This document shows positions 11,192 to 23,371 of a DNA stretch of 64,000 bases, piece by piece. The notes beneath the pieces are model-generated. The model saw nothing but the letters and a program-made list of their open reading frames with translations, was not told the DNA's origin and made no database searches. The stretch is from Bryum argenteum (Eukaryota > Streptophyta > Bryopsida > Bryales > Bryaceae). A program made the translations under genes and the position numbers. The DNA lies in assembly GCA_037043015.1 (NCBI GenBank), contig CM073327.1:9344727-9408726 (forward strand), given 5' to 3'. Each line of letters begins with the position of its first letter. The stretch's first letter is position 1.

Positions 11192-13678
11192 TTGATGCTC
11201 TCGTCGTTTGTAGCAAAGAAGATGTCGTCGAGGAGAAGAAACAAGAATGCGGATGAAGAACTGGCTCGGCAGTTGCATGACGAAGAGCTTGCTCGGCAGC
11301 TGGAACTAGAACTTCTGCAACTTGATATCGAAGAACTTGATCCGGCGGTCTGGCCGCACGCTTCTTCGTCTTCCGCAATTAACAGCAACAGCAAGAAGCC
11401 AATTCCAGGTAACAACCAACATACGTTTTTACATTTTTTTTTGAATCAAAGCACTGGCAACTTCTTCAATTGTTCATTGGCCAGAGTCCTGCGCAACCGA
11501 TTTGAAAGCTACAGTAGAGATGAACCCTAAAGCAACCACGATGTTCGGAAATGGGTGTTTGTGGATATGGAATTCTTTTTACTGAAAAGTGCAATATTTG
11601 TTGTATTGTTTCTTGCAAAGAATCGATTCCCTTCACGGAACCAGAAGCAGATCTGTTGCGTGCATTTGGCATCGGCTTGACAACACAGCAACTCTCCACA
11701 AAAGAGTGTGGCATATGCAGCGACTCTCGACCATTGTCTTTATTCATGAGCACAAAAGGTGGGTCATACATATCATTGGATAGTGTACACTAGTTGGATT
11801 TAAGTAATCAACTTCATGAAGAACCAGAAGCGCAATCATTCTTACAGAGATAGTGTCCAGAGTTACAGTAGACATGACTGAGATCGAGAATGGAAACTAT
11901 GATCTGAAAAGTTGAATGATTGAGACTTGAATACCATAATCAATTTCACTTCGCACAATTTGGAGTAATTTCAATTCAACCCAGCCTAAACCGATTCGCG
12001 TCTTTCTGACTCAAAACAGAAATTTTCTTCTTACAAAATTTTAAAACTTAGACTGAGTATATCGCACGGTCAAATTATAGAAAACTAGTCGGACAGTTTT
12101 GAACGATTATATCATGTGGTTGTAATTTTCGAAATCAAGCTCTTTACGAAAAAATCTGCACACTACTTTCAAAGATGATCTTTTGAGTCACTCACAGACT
12201 GATGGACGATTGTGTACCAGGCTGCAGACACGAGTACTGCACAGATTGTTGCAAGCAGCACGCCAAGGTAAAAATCCGTAGCGGTACCACCGAAATCAAA
12301 TGCCCCCACGAGAAATGCCACCATCACTTCTCCATCGATCAATGCGGCTCACTCCTAACCCCGGCGTCTTTTGACATTCTTATGACGCGGTTGACAGAAG
12401 CGGCGATCCCGCACGCATACAAAGTCTACTGCCCGTACCAGGATTGTTCCGCCTTCATGGAGAATAACGCGGCTCATGGGGAGCCCAGCAACTCCTCTTC
12501 GGATACGTTTGCGGAGTGCCTCTCCTGTCACCGCGGCTTCTGTCACGCTTGCAACGTCCCCTGGCATGCTGATCGCTCTTGCAGTGAGCAACGGGCGCAT
12601 GATCTGAATGCGAAGATGAGTGGGGATCAGAAGCTGAAGGAGTTGGCGAAGCAGGAACGGTGGCAGCAATGTGGGAAGTGTCACCGGATGATTGAGCTCC
12701 AACGAGGCTGCAATCACATGACTTGCTTGTAAGCATTCAAATCCTCAAATACTTGTTTGTCATTACCAATCAAATTGTTTACTGCAACTAGAAATGCAGA
12801 TGTTTGTCATACTAATCAGAAGGTGTACTGCAACTAGGAATGCAGATGTTTGTCATTACCAATCAAATGGTGTCAATACTGCAACTAGAAATGAAGATGA
12901 TTGCAATGTAGACATGAATAGAGTGACTTACATTTAATTTCAAGTTTTGTTTCAACAAAAAATCATAATTATTGAGGATTCTGTTATTACATAGTTTGTT
13001 TATTAGAATGTTCCAAGCATTCGTAAAGTGGTTGCCGTGCAATAAAACATTTTTATTTTATTTTCTTCAAACCAATCAATGTATTATCAATTGAAGAAAT
13101 ACATCTATTTCATAGTAGAACCCTGCCTAAAGAATAAACTCCAATAACATGTGTGCACCGAAATAATGGAGAGGAAGATAACTTAAGATAATGTTCAAGA
13201 TAGAGCAGTTACTAGAGGTAGGTAAATTAGTAACTAGAGCACCATTCTTGCTCCTAGTATAATTGTGGACTATGACCACACATATTCTCTAGAATATCTT
13301 CTCATGCCACATTTAACTAAATCTGGACTCATTCACAAAATCTGAACTAGTATTTTTCTTTGGGTATTCTGATTTTTGCGAAGTGATAATTATGCTAATT
13401 GAGATTCAACTTCCGGGAATATTAGTATGATCTTTATAGTCTCTTGAAATCCCCCAAATTTAACTTTTAATTTAGTTTATTTTTGTGTTCACAAAGCCCG
13501 GATGTGTTACTTCTTGACTACTAAGGAGTTAAAAATGCGGCATTTTTCTGAGAGTTGCCATTTTGATTGCAGATGTGGTAATGAGTTCTGCTATGTTTGT
13601 GGTGCTAATTGGAAAAACAAAGCTGCAACTTGTGGGTGTCCAAGGTGGGATGAGACTCGCATTGTTACGCCAAGTTAG
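11192..13678 (+). CDS. RBR (RING1-IBR-RING2) E3 ubiquitin-protein ligase, four exons
   Basis: RBR ligases take ubiquitin from an E2 onto a RING2 cysteine and then onto substrates. Proposed exons are 11192-11408, 11621-11758, 12221-12728 and 13573-13678, all with GT-AG introns (212, 462 and 844 bp). They give about 322 residues; the ATG at 11222 is an alternative start. The N-terminus carries two DEELARQL repeats, a charged helix. RING1 begins at C102 (CGIC) and, only when spliced this way, continues as GCRHEYCTDC (C120) with normal RING spacing. The IBR lies at about 175-245. RING2 has CGKC and the catalytic-type cysteine C282 in GCNHMTC, then CGNEFCYVCG across the last intron. It is shorter than ariadne proteins and lacks an ariadne tail, fitting compact plant RBR proteins. 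The substrate is unknown. Confidence 0.85.
12756..12900. repeat. Three-copy ~47 bp tandem repeat in RBR intron 3
   Basis: The units start near 12756, 12803 and 12849 and share TTTGTCAT, CTAATCA/CCAATCA and ACTGCAACTAG blocks. They lie just after the donor of the last intron of the RBR gene. Confidence 0.8.
13300..13480. repeat. Dispersed repeat in RBR intron 3, inverted copy near 59340-59500
   Basis: The block around TAAATCTGGACTCATTCA, followed by GCTAATTGAGATT-like sequence, recurs in inverted orientation near 59350-59510. The class is unknown, and only moderate similarity is visible by eye. Confidence 0.4.
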
Positions 13679-14355
13679 ATATCATAAGTATTAGGGAAAG
13701 TTCATTAAATTAATTAGAGTCAAGATTCTCTTGTGTCAGAATCGGCATTTCTGCTGAAGTTTCTCGACTGGATTTTTAAATTTGAGGTACCAATTTTTTG
13801 TATTTTTAAAAAAAAAGTTGTTGAATATTTCTTGTTTCTTCTTTTGATTATTTACGAGTGTTTTGTGTCATTATGTATTTTGAGAAAGACAAGATTTTTG
13901 AAGTATTATTAGCTTGTATGTGTTTTAAATTGCCCTTGCATCAAGAGATAAGTGAAAGTATTTTGATCCTAAGAGAATTTTATTTCTTAGAATAACTTTC
14001 TATCCCTATGTAGAAATGGGGGTATGGATCAAACTTTTGTAATCATTGAGAACTTCAAACCATGGGATCTTGAAGCTGATTACTATCACAACAATTATCC
14101 CAAATTTCAAGAGTTGGATGTGCACCATTTGTGAGATCATAGTAATCAAAGTTGAGGCTCTAACTTATTTGGGATGGTTGGTGATAACATAAGGATTTGT
14201 CTAATTTCCGTGAATAAAATGGAACCGGATGGAGCTTGTCATATATGCCAATCTGCGATAGTACGGCTCCCAAAGCAAAATCCAAAGCATCAGTCTCCAG
14301 ATAAAAGGCCTTTGTAAAGTCTGGATGTACTAAGATTAGAGCAATCGTAAATGTC

Positions 14356-14635
14356 ACCACTATAGTCCACCCAACTATTGTGGGGGGTCTTTGGACCTTG
14401 TTGTATGGGTACCTCAAAGCCCTTTGGGAGGATACTATGTCAAGTATCTTCAAGGCAATAGTAACTAGGCTAGAAACTAGCGTAGTTATAGTGTCCACCC
14501 TCGAGAGGGGGAAGTAGTATTGTTCCAGTTTCCCCTTGTCCGGTGGCCATCGGGATATTAGCATTACGAACGGACACTTCATTCACGCCGGCCCCTTAGA
14601 AAGGGACCGGAGTTTCTATCTATCTTCTATCTTCC
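14356..14635. mobile_element. 280-bp SINE-like insertion in the gypsy relic, with 12-bp target duplication
   Basis: The direct repeat ATCGTAAATGTC flanks the insert at 14344-14355 and 14636-14647. Deleting one repeat plus the insert rejoins the retroelement protein between RT connection (TTFT) and RNase H (HPDFTKAF). A 12-bp duplication and no terminal inverted repeats suggest a retroposed element. Related copies occur near 9640-9800 and, more diverged, near 54090-54260. I could not assign convincing pol III A and B boxes, so SINE is an inference. Confidence 0.7.
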
Positions 14636-14809
14636 ATCGTAAATGTCGTCTTCAAATCTTTGAAAGCCTCTTCTACTCTAAGTCCCCATTCGAGCTTGTC
14701 CGTGCATGTTAATCCAGTGAGCGGAGCAGCAACTTGAGAGTAATTCTTGATGAAGATTCGATAGAAGTTAGCAAAACCAAGAAAACATTGTACATCCCCA
14801 ACTATCTTT

Positions 14810-15065
14810 AACCCCAATTCTGTTAAAATGGCACTATGCCATGTGCCATTTTGCCACACTAGATCTTACATTTGTGCTCATACAAAGTGGTGTATTCTGT
14901 AAAATCACAATTTTTTTTGTAATATCAATTCTTTACATACATTGTCACTCATTTTCCCTAATATCACCTCAAATTCTGTTATATCACATGGTTTTTGAAC
15001 TGAAGTTTATAAATTTGAAGTGTGCCATTTTACCGGAATAATGCCATTTTAACGGAATTGGGGTT
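14810..15065. mobile_element. MITE family D, copy 1 (256 bp, 4-bp target duplication CTTT)
   Basis: Terminal inverted repeats start AACCCCAATTCYGTTAAAAT on both ends. The flanks are CTTT at 14806-14809 and 15066-15069. Removing the insert restores Pro-Lys-Ile-Val in the gypsy RT frame, which fixes the 4-bp duplication. The interior is AT-rich with no coding capacity. Confidence 0.88.
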
Positions 15066-15973
15066 CTTTGGAACTTCCTAGGACACAATTGTTTCCACCT
15101 TCTTAGGGTCCATCTTCAAACCTTCCGTAGTCGCGATGAATCCCAAAACTCCATTTCAGTTTGGTAAAATAAACACTTCTCCAACTTAACATAGAGTTCT
15201 CGCTCGCGCAGTCTTTTAAGGACCAATAGAACATGCTCCACATGCTCTACTTCGTTTTTGGAAAATATCAAGATATCATCTAGATAAATGACAAGAAAAT
15301 CATCAAGGTGCTCCCAAAAGGTGTTATTCATCATATGTTGAAACACAGCCGGAGCATTGGTAAGACCAAATGACATAACATTATATTCAAAATGGCCATA
15401 TTTCATACGGAAAGTTGTCTTCTATTCGTCTCTTTCTTTGATTCGCACGAGGTTGTAAGCTCCCCTTAGATCAATCTTTGTAAAGATTTTTGCTTGTCCA
15501 AGTTGTTTTAAAAGGCGAGAGATCAAGGGTAACGGACTAACGGGTAACAATTTTTCTTTGTAACCTTGTTGAAGCCTTGATAGTCCACGCACATCCGTAA
15601 TGAGCCATACTTTTTTTTCACAAATAAGATTGGTGCTCCCGCTGGTGACTTTGAATGACGAATGAAGTTTTTGGCTAAATTCTCGTCAATATACTTCCGC
15701 AACTCCGCCAACTTTGTCTGTGATAAGTTGTAGATTGGGCCAAAAGGTGGTTGTGCTACCTCCTTATAACCTAACACTAATTGACAACTCTTGTGTTAAT
15801 TGCAAATTATTTTTTCCGGAAAATTCCGGAAAAGAACTCATTGACTTACTTATTCTGGTAGAGAATTAGAGGTTGCTACCTCCTTATGCATTTAGGCGTT
15901 TAGTTGAATTGGGTTCAAAATTGGAGATTTTACAGTAACTCGTGGTCTTCACTATACCTCACTAAAGTATTAA

Positions 15974-16946
15974 CCCCTAAACGTCCCTAGTGTCAAAAAA
16001 CGACATTTTGGATGAAGGGCAGAAACTTTGAAGAGCCATAACTTCTTCATCCAAACTTCGTTTTTGACGAGAATCACTTGGGTTAGGTCACAAATCAAGT
16101 CTAGTTTATGTGGTAAAAATTGCAGACTCATAAAATAAAGTATGAATAAATGGCATGGATTTTAGTGAAAGCAGCTTTTGTTTTTGGGTTTTCAAACATT
16201 TGGCATGTTTTCCCATTGCAAGCCCATTATGTGAAATCTAAAATAGTATTTCATGAATTTTTTTTCATAGGTTTGATATTTAGATGCATCCCAACAACTT
16301 TGTAGTTGGAAGTTTTTTGATCTAAATAACTTTGGTATTGGCTTTGCAATGATGTTTCTACGATGAAAAAAGTGAAAAAATGGATGATTTTTGAAGAGCT
16401 AGATCTCCTTCATCCACCGTTAGATTTTGACTTTATTTTTTGGGATGGATTCCAATTATAGTCTATTTTTAGTGGTAGAAACCTTGACCTAATCGAGTAT
16501 ATATTGAAGATAAGGCATGGATTTGAGTGCGAGGGGTCTAGTTTTGGACTATTTTTCCTTTGTAAAATTTTTTGGCAGTTCTCACGACTACAAGGCTACT
16601 ATTTGAGCCAAGATTTTTTTTTGATGAATTTTTTTGGTACAAGAGTGTCTTTGAGATAAAGATGAACAACTTTCTAGTGGTTAATTTTTTGATTGCAAAT
16701 TTCATGTTGGTAGTACTTTCACTTCAAAGTGGAAATGATGGTATTTTGTAGTCTGTTTTGCGCACTAATATGTTATGATCTCGCAATCCATGAGGTCCCA
16801 TGAGTTGAGTTTTGGTCCACATGATCTACTACAAGTCTATTACAAGTTTGTACGGTTGAGATCTGAATAGCTTAACTTAATTTTCATCTATATCACTTTT
16901 TTTGAAAATGAGTTTTGGCTAAAAATACCCCAAGGACGTTTAGGGG
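15974..16946. mobile_element. piggyBac-like MITE family A, copy 1 (973 bp)
   Basis: Ends are CCCCTAAACGTCC and its inverse GGACGTTTAGGGG, flanked by TTAA at 15970-15973 and 16947-16950. It has no coding capacity and is nearly identical to copies at 21911-22885 and 52819-53790. TTAA flanks plus a terminus starting CCC are the piggyBac superfamily signature. Confidence 0.9.
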
Positions 16947-17104
16947 TTAAGATTTCTTAATCCACTAAAAAATATAAATCCCTAATCCCTAAACATGTGT
17001 CCTAATTTTGTTGATAGATGATTTTAATGCGTTGAATTCACTATTTAACAAAAAATTATTAAAGGAGGCACTATATGTTTACTTGAAAGGGCAACAACTT
17101 ACAC

Positions 17105-17400
17105 CCAACTTAATTCCTAAAGGTCTTGGCCTATTTTCAATCTAGGAACACAATTTTGTAAAGTGTCATAGATGTGAATGAAGATAAGTTATAATAATCT
17201 CAATCATATAATTTTTTTGGTAAAACATCCCCACGTTTCAAAGCCCAAAAAACAAAAGTTGCCTCCACAAAAGTGCATGCCATAAATTCATATTATCCTA
17301 GATGGATTTGGAATCCAAGACAACAAATCTTATCAAAAATTGACTTCAGATGAAGAAGTATGACTCATTAAAGTTTTTGATTGTCATATAAAATTATGAA
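17105..17400. mobile_element. Decayed, internally deleted family A-like fragment
   Basis: It resembles family A in inverse orientation, with a terminus-like TTCCTAAAGGTCTTGG near 17120 and then blocks such as CATGCCATAAATTCAT, which also occurs in the diverged copy at 25140-25980. The boundaries are unclear. Confidence 0.4.
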
Positions 17401-17805
17401 ATTTGGTGCGTAGAGGGGTTAAAAAAATATTTTGAAGTTCTCTATTTGTGATCTAAGTATGAGACAATGCTTTTGGGCTTTGTGAGTGGCTTCGTCAACA
17501 AGTGGGATGTTAACCTTGGCCAACCTCAAAGGCTCAAACCCCATTGATCCTCAAAACTTAAATTGGAAATTTGGAATTTTGGTCACCTTAAGTGGAGTAT
17601 CAATTCTCAACTCTACTTTCCAAAGTTGTTGCAAGTGTAGGAAATTCAAATAGTTTGTAAGGAATTAATTCTCATACATAGAGGAGTTCTTGTTTCGGAA
17701 ATATAAAACATTTTAATCTTAGGACCCAATTTGGGCATAAATAAACAAATAATAAAAAATGTAAATAAATAAATAGATAAATAAATCAATATTAAAATAC
17801 ATATG

Positions 17806-17808
<3 letters not shown>

Positions 17809-17868
<60 letters not shown>
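17809..17868. repeat. AT dinucleotide microsatellite (~60 bp)
   Basis: Uninterrupted alternating A and T, preceded by an AAAT-rich low-complexity stretch from 17745. It is likely length-variable. Confidence 0.95.
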
Positions 17869-17871
<3 letters not shown>

Positions 17872-17879
17872 GTAATTTC

Positions 17880-18440
17880 TTGAAAAACGAATTCCTACTC
17901 AGATTTCTAAGTGACCTAAGTTGAACTTTCACAAAGTTTTCAAGGGCAAATTCAAAGTTTTTAGTAAAATTACCCTTTTTTTTCTTTCAATTTTTTTCGA
18001 AATTTGAGATTTAATAATTTGTCAAAGAAAATTTGTCTAAAATTCACAAACTCATAAAGGTATCTAATCACCATCCAATTCTTTCCAAAACCATATATGT
18101 GATGCATGTTTTACCATGTTCTATTTAAACCTTCTTCTAGAAATTTTTGCAAAAAGGTCAAAAAGGCGTAGTGAGTCTCTAAAATTTTTGCATGAGCATA
18201 CCCAACTAATTACCTACATGGAAAAAGATATGAGGAGAGTGTTTGGGGTAACAATCATCAAGTCCCCCTTTGCACCATAAAAGACAATGTCATTCAAGCA
18301 ATACCTTACAAAACCTTTCCACAAACTTTGCATGCTATGATTTTACAATTGGTGCACATCCAATGGTTGAAAGTTTTGAAGGTGCTTGTGAATAGTGTTA
18401 GGTACAAGATCCTATGTTCATAATTCTCAAAAATATCTAA
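17880..18440. mobile_element. Family B-like fragment
   Basis: It matches the family B MITE over the TTCTAAGTGACC/AAGTTGAA region, the CTTCTTCTAG block and the TTTGCATGAGCAT...CCCCCTTTGCACCA region, in the same order and orientation as in 21273-23159. The termini are missing or unrecognisable. Confidence 0.6.
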
Positions 18441-18455
18441 AAAATAGGCCTATAA

Positions 18456-18485
18456 GGCCCGGTTCAGACTGGGACGTCCCATTGT
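18456..18485 (+). mobile_element. Candidate left terminus of a PIF/Harbinger element
   Basis: GGCCCGGTTCAGACTGGG begins right after TAA (18453-18455). A GG-starting terminus next to a TAA target duplication is typical of PIF/Harbinger elements, and a Harbinger transposase follows 1.1 kb later. I found no matching right terminus, so this rests on form and position. From 18486 to 19600 I see no gene. Confidence 0.4.
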
Positions 18486-19606
18486 AGTGGAAAAAATGGG
18501 ATGTCCACCATCTTGTCCATTACATTGTAGAGGGAACTTGCCATGTCATCACCTTTTTGTTCGTCCGGTGAATGGTTTCACACTGCTCTACTGGACGTCC
18601 CAAGACTTTCCTTCTTGTACCCTTCAATTACAAGGAGTAATATACATATTATTATTTTACTATAGAGTAAAAATCATATGAGTGTTCCATGACAACTCAA
18701 TTGTTGTGCAACGAATAACAATTCATATTTCTACCCCAATAGGGTGATCTTGTCAAAGTAGCAGGGTCAAAATTATTAAATTTTTACTTGAGAGGGTTCT
18801 ATACAACTTCACCCAAATTGCATTTCTATGCATTCTTGCTTTAAATGGTAGCCTTGAAAGTTAAGATGAATATGTTTACTCCGAACATTTTGTATCTTCC
18901 ACTTTATTCTCTCAGTAATATTGTCATGATGTTGTATTTTGCCAACAACGCAAAGAACGGTAGGGGTTTATTACAATGTTGGTTTACATCAATCAATTAA
19001 CAAACACTTGTTGCTTTCTCTTATGTGAATTATAAGCAAAATTTGGGATAATTATTGTAAATATATACTATCACTTATAATGGAATATATCATTTAATAG
19101 ATTTTACTTTTATAATGTCCGCTGATATTATTAGTAGGCCACTTTGAAATAGAATTTTAATTTTCTTCTTTGGGAAACCGTAGAAGACTATGGTTCTCGG
19201 AAATTAACAAGATGCAAGCTATTACTTATTTATTAAGGTGTAATTCATTAGAGTATAATTCATTATACTCATTAATTCATTATACTCATTAATTCATTAT
19301 AAACATTATTTTGTTATTGAGGGTTGTGGTTTTAATGCACTTGATAATAGTAGGGTTACAAATGAAAGGAAGTTGAACAAGAAAAACTCCTTACTTTTAC
19401 TATGTACAACACATACTTCAAGTTTAGGGTTTTATTAATAAGTACTTATTTTTTACTTAACTCTAAAGTAAGTAGGAATTTAGTGGTAATACTATGGATG
19501 TGTACATTATATTACTATCAATAAGGTGGATTATATAGGGTATATATTGTACACTACACTTTGTTGTGCAATCACAATATATTAAATTATATATTCTAAC
19601 TTTTAT

Positions 19607-20999
19607 ATGGCGACCATGGATCCGCATCGTAGAAAGCTTATTGTAGCTATGCTTTTACAATTTGCATCTTTTTATTGCATTATTTTTTACATCGCCAACT
19701 GCATTGGAAAGCCACTCAAGTTTACAACAAAGTGTTTTTATTCTTAATACAACATTTCTTACTTGAGTATAGTAGAGGAGGGTCTCTCCAAGGAAGAATC
19801 CAGTCCCACCATCGAGATCAACTCTATAGAGACATTGATTTAGTAGGATCCTACACCAATACAGTTTTCAAGCGAAGGTTTAGGATGTCAAAAGAAACCT
19901 TCAACTATGTATGTGAACAAGTTGGGCCACTGATATACAAAAAAGATACAAACCTTAGAAAAGCTATTCCCGTAGAAACACGAGTTGCAATTGCTATCAC
20001 AAGATTAGCATCAGGATCTCTATTGTATATAATAGCTGATAGCTATAGGGTTGGTGTATCTTCAGTGCATGCAATTGTTTTAGAATTTTGTGAAGCTCTC
20101 TAAGAAACTTGTCGGGATATATTTATTTGTTGGCCCACTCATCACGCTTGCGAACCATTAGCGAAAGATTTGAAGCTCTGCATGGGATACCATACATTGC
20201 TAGAGCGATAGATGGAAGTCATATTCCAATTATTGCACGTGACAAGCACGCACCAGATTATTATTGCAGGAAAGGGTTTCACTCGGTTTTACTGCAAGGA
20301 GTTGTAGACCATTCATGTTGTTTTTGGGACTATGATGTAGGGTAGTGTGGTAGCATACATGATTATAATCTATTCACAAAATCTTACATAGGCAAATCTT
20401 GTCTCAAAGGTCAACTCAACCCTTATGCTCTATTAGGGGATGCTGCTTATCAACCTTGACCATGGATGCTAACACCCTATCTCGGAAGTAAAGATGGTTT
20501 TAATCGTGAACAAGAAAATTTCATTCAATCAAGCTCACGAATGTGCGTTGAACGTGCATTTGGAATTTTAAAATTATGTTGGAGGATTCTTCTTAAGCGT
20601 ATGGATTGCAAGCTAGAGCATGTGCCAAATCACGTCACTGCATGCTTAATCTTGCATAATTTGACTATAATGCACAAGGATAGTTTCAATATGGATTGGG
20701 TTACAGAGGCTCAGAGTGAGCTTCGAGAATCGATGAATACGGCCTCGGATGTTGCAGCTGCTTCGACCGCACTCTACGAAGCTCAAAATGTCACTATAAG
20801 CCCAAATGAATATCACGAGCGTTCAGCATACGAGGCCGACGTCCCACCTTGGAATTCAACTCCGTCTGCAACTAGATTAGAAATGAGCATGCGTCAGGAT
20901 GCTATAGCGAAATCATTGTTTTCTAGAAAACGACGTAGGGATTTTGCTGCGGGTGAAGATGAGTATCATTATGGGTTAACGTCTTCAGATTCAGAATGA
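19607..20999 (+). pseudogene. PIF/Harbinger transposase (DDE_Tnp_4), inactivated
   Basis: It starts at the ATG at 19607 (MDPHRRKLIVAMLLQ, a typical plant Harbinger start) and ends with an acidic SSDSE tail at 20999. DDE context is preserved: AIDGSHIPI (first D), GSIHD (second D) and ERAFGILK (E). Damage includes a frameshift near 19680, another near 20105, a TAG at 20343-20345 where the family has Trp (VGW), and a TGA at 20458-20460. It cannot make a full protein. The expected DNA-binding partner is present as a relic at 23372-23871 on the opposite strand. Confidence 0.9.
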
Positions 21000-21272
21000 A
21001 TCTCATATTATAATTCAAATTGCAGCTTCCTAACCCCTAATGGTCTTGGAAAGCTAGAAGTAGTTTTAGTTGTTCGAAGGTGTTTACCTAAAAGACTTTT
21101 GTATTTCGGGCTACACTATGGTGTAGATGTGATAATATACAGAAAGTGTATGTGGCAAAGTTTGATGATACATGTTTTTCATTTTTGAACATCTACTGCA
21201 AATTGTTGTTTAGACATATAGCATTAAATACACAATTTGCCATTTATTGCATATAATTGAATGTTGTTTTAA

Positions 21273-23159
21273 CCCCTAAACTACCAAGGCCTCGGATTAG
21301 GAGAGTTGCAATTTTGGGCAGGCTTAATGAGGATCTTAAAAGTAATCTTTTTGCCTAAGATTTTTACTCAATGTTCCCTACACTACAAGGTGTATGTCGT
21401 AATATTTGCAAAGTCAAACTGCACATTTGGAGTTTGTAAACGCAAATTTTAGTATTCAGCCTTATGGCGGGCAGAAAAACTTTTTCTTTTTACCTTTGTT
21501 TTAGTTCTTTTTTAAAAAAAAAAAAAATTGTTACTTAATTGATTTTGTACTTCGGTTTCCAAGTAACCAAAGTTGAAACTTTTACGAATCCTACAAGGGC
21601 ACCCTTCAAAAATTACAAGAGCTAGATTCAAAGTTTTATGTGATATTACAATATTTTCTTTCAAAATTTGCCAAAATTTTAGATTATGGAATTTTTTGAA
21701 ATTCTTTTGTCTTGAAATTCAACAATTCAAGAAGATATATACTCGCCGTTCATTTTTCCCCTCAACCATATAAAATAAAGGCGGTGCATGTTTTACCAAA
21801 TCCTTGATTTCTACCTTCTTCTAGTAAATGAATTGCATGAAGGTTGAAAAGCAAAATGAGTGTCTAAACTTTTGCATGGGCATGCTTAACTTAGTTATAT
21901 ACATGTTTAACCCCTAAACGTCTGTAGTGTCAAAAAATGACATTTTGGATGAAGGGCAGAAACTTTGAAGAGCCAGAACTTCTTCATCCAAACTCCGTTT
22001 TTGACGAGAATCACTTGGGTTAGGTCACAAATCAAGTCTAGTTTATGTGGTAAAAATTGCAGACTCATAAAATAAAGTATGAATAAATGGCATGGATTTT
22101 AGTGAAAGCAGCTTTTGTTTTTGGGTTTTCAAACATTTGGCATGTTTTCCCATTGCAAGCCCATTATGTGAAATCTAAAATAGTATTTCATGAATTTTTT
22201 TTCATAGGTTTGATATTTAGATGCATCCCAACAACTTTGTAGTTGGAAGTTTTTTGATCTAGATAACTTTGGTATTGGCTTTGCAATGATGTTTCTACGA
22301 TGAAAAAAGTGAAAAAATGGATGATTTTTGAAGAGCTAGATCACCTTCATCCACCGTTAGATTTTGACTTTATTTTTTGGGATGGATTCCAATTATAGTC
22401 TATTTTTAGTGGTAGAAACCTTGACCTAATCGAGTATATATTGAAGATAAGGCATGGATTTGAGTGCGAGGGGTCTAGTTTTGGACTATTTTTCCTTTGT
22501 AAAATTTTTTGGCAGTTCTCACGACTACAAGGCTACTATTTGAGCCAAGATTTTTTTTTGATGAATTTTTTTGGTACAAGAGTGTCTTTGAGATAAAGAT
22601 GAACAACTTTCTAGTGGTTAATTTTTTGATTGCAAATTTCATGTTGGTAGTACTTTCACTTCAAAGTGGAAATGATGGTATTTTGTAGTCTGTTTTGCGC
22701 ACTAATATGTTATGATCTCGCAATCCATGAGGTCCCATGAGTCGAGTTTTGGTCCACATGATCTACTACAAGTCTATTACAAGTTTGTACGGTTGAGATC
22801 TGAATAGCTTATCTTTATTTTCATCTATATCACTTTTTTTGAAAATGAGTTTTGGGCTAAAAATACCCCAAGGACGTTTAGGGGTTAAGGTAATAAGCAT
22901 CACATTTTCTTTTGCACGAGAGGACTATGTTTGCTGAAAAAAAGATTGCATCAACATTGAATATTATGATCTTGAAAATGGTAAGGATCCAACGGTTGAA
23001 ATTTCAACCACTACCTCTAATGGTAGTTCTCTTGAAAGTCGTACGGTTGAAAGTTTCAAAAAAGTTTAAAAAATATTCTCATACTCCAAGGTTTACAAGC
23101 TGGTATGAAATTGCAACTTTGGGGTTTCGAGCTCACAAAACACCATGGTAGTATAGGGG
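21273..23159. mobile_element. piggyBac-like MITE family B, full copy with a family A copy nested inside
   Basis: Termini are CCCCTAAACTACCAAGG and, inverted, CCATGGTAGTATAGGGG, flanked by TTAA at 21269-21272 and 23160-23163. Without the nested A element (21911-22885) it is about 0.9 kb. It is non-coding and inserted between the two ORFs of the Harbinger element. The same terminal consensus as family A with a different interior suggests mobilisation by the same transposase class. Confidence 0.85.
21911..22885. mobile_element. piggyBac-like MITE family A, copy 2 (975 bp), nested in family B
   Basis: CCCCTAAACGTCT...GGACGTTTAGGGG with TTAA at 21907-21910 and 22886-22889. Only a few differences from copy 1 are visible over the whole length, implying recent movement. 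It splits the family B element cleanly at a TTAA. Confidence 0.92.
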
Positions 23160-23371
23160 TTAACACATGATTACAATTTTGTTCAATGACACTTATATGT
23201 AGGTTCATATACATGACTAAAGCAACAATCTAGGAACTCAAATATCAAATCAAATCAAAAAACATAAATAAAACTCCCCTCAAGTACAGAAAACTCACAA
23301 AAACTCTAATCACAAATAATATGATACTACTAATAAACACTATAGTAGACCATTATCTGTAAGAACTAAGT

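Larger units (their letters stand above)
14160..15777 (-). pseudogene. Ty3/gypsy retroelement pol relic (reverse transcriptase to RNase H)
   Basis: Minus-strand fragments in order: the RT start at 15777-15523 ([41 protein letters not shown]), the RT catalytic region at 15406-15116 (FGLTNAPAVFQHMMN, YLDD box), the RT end/connection at 14859-14640 (FLGFANFYRIFIKNYS), and the RNase H start at 14340-14190 (HPDFTKAFYLETDALDFALGAVLSQ). Frame breaks and a stop in the connection show it is dead. No LTRs, gag or integrase were found nearby. Two later insertions split it: the SINE-like element at 14356-14635 and the MITE at 14810-15065. Removing each restores the expected reading frame. Confidence 0.92.

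Noticed and set aside
12202..12732. ATG at 12202 as the start of a separate short RBR protein
   Set aside because: Starting here would lose half of RING1. Splicing 11758 to 12221 gives correct RING1 spacing, so this ATG is intronic.
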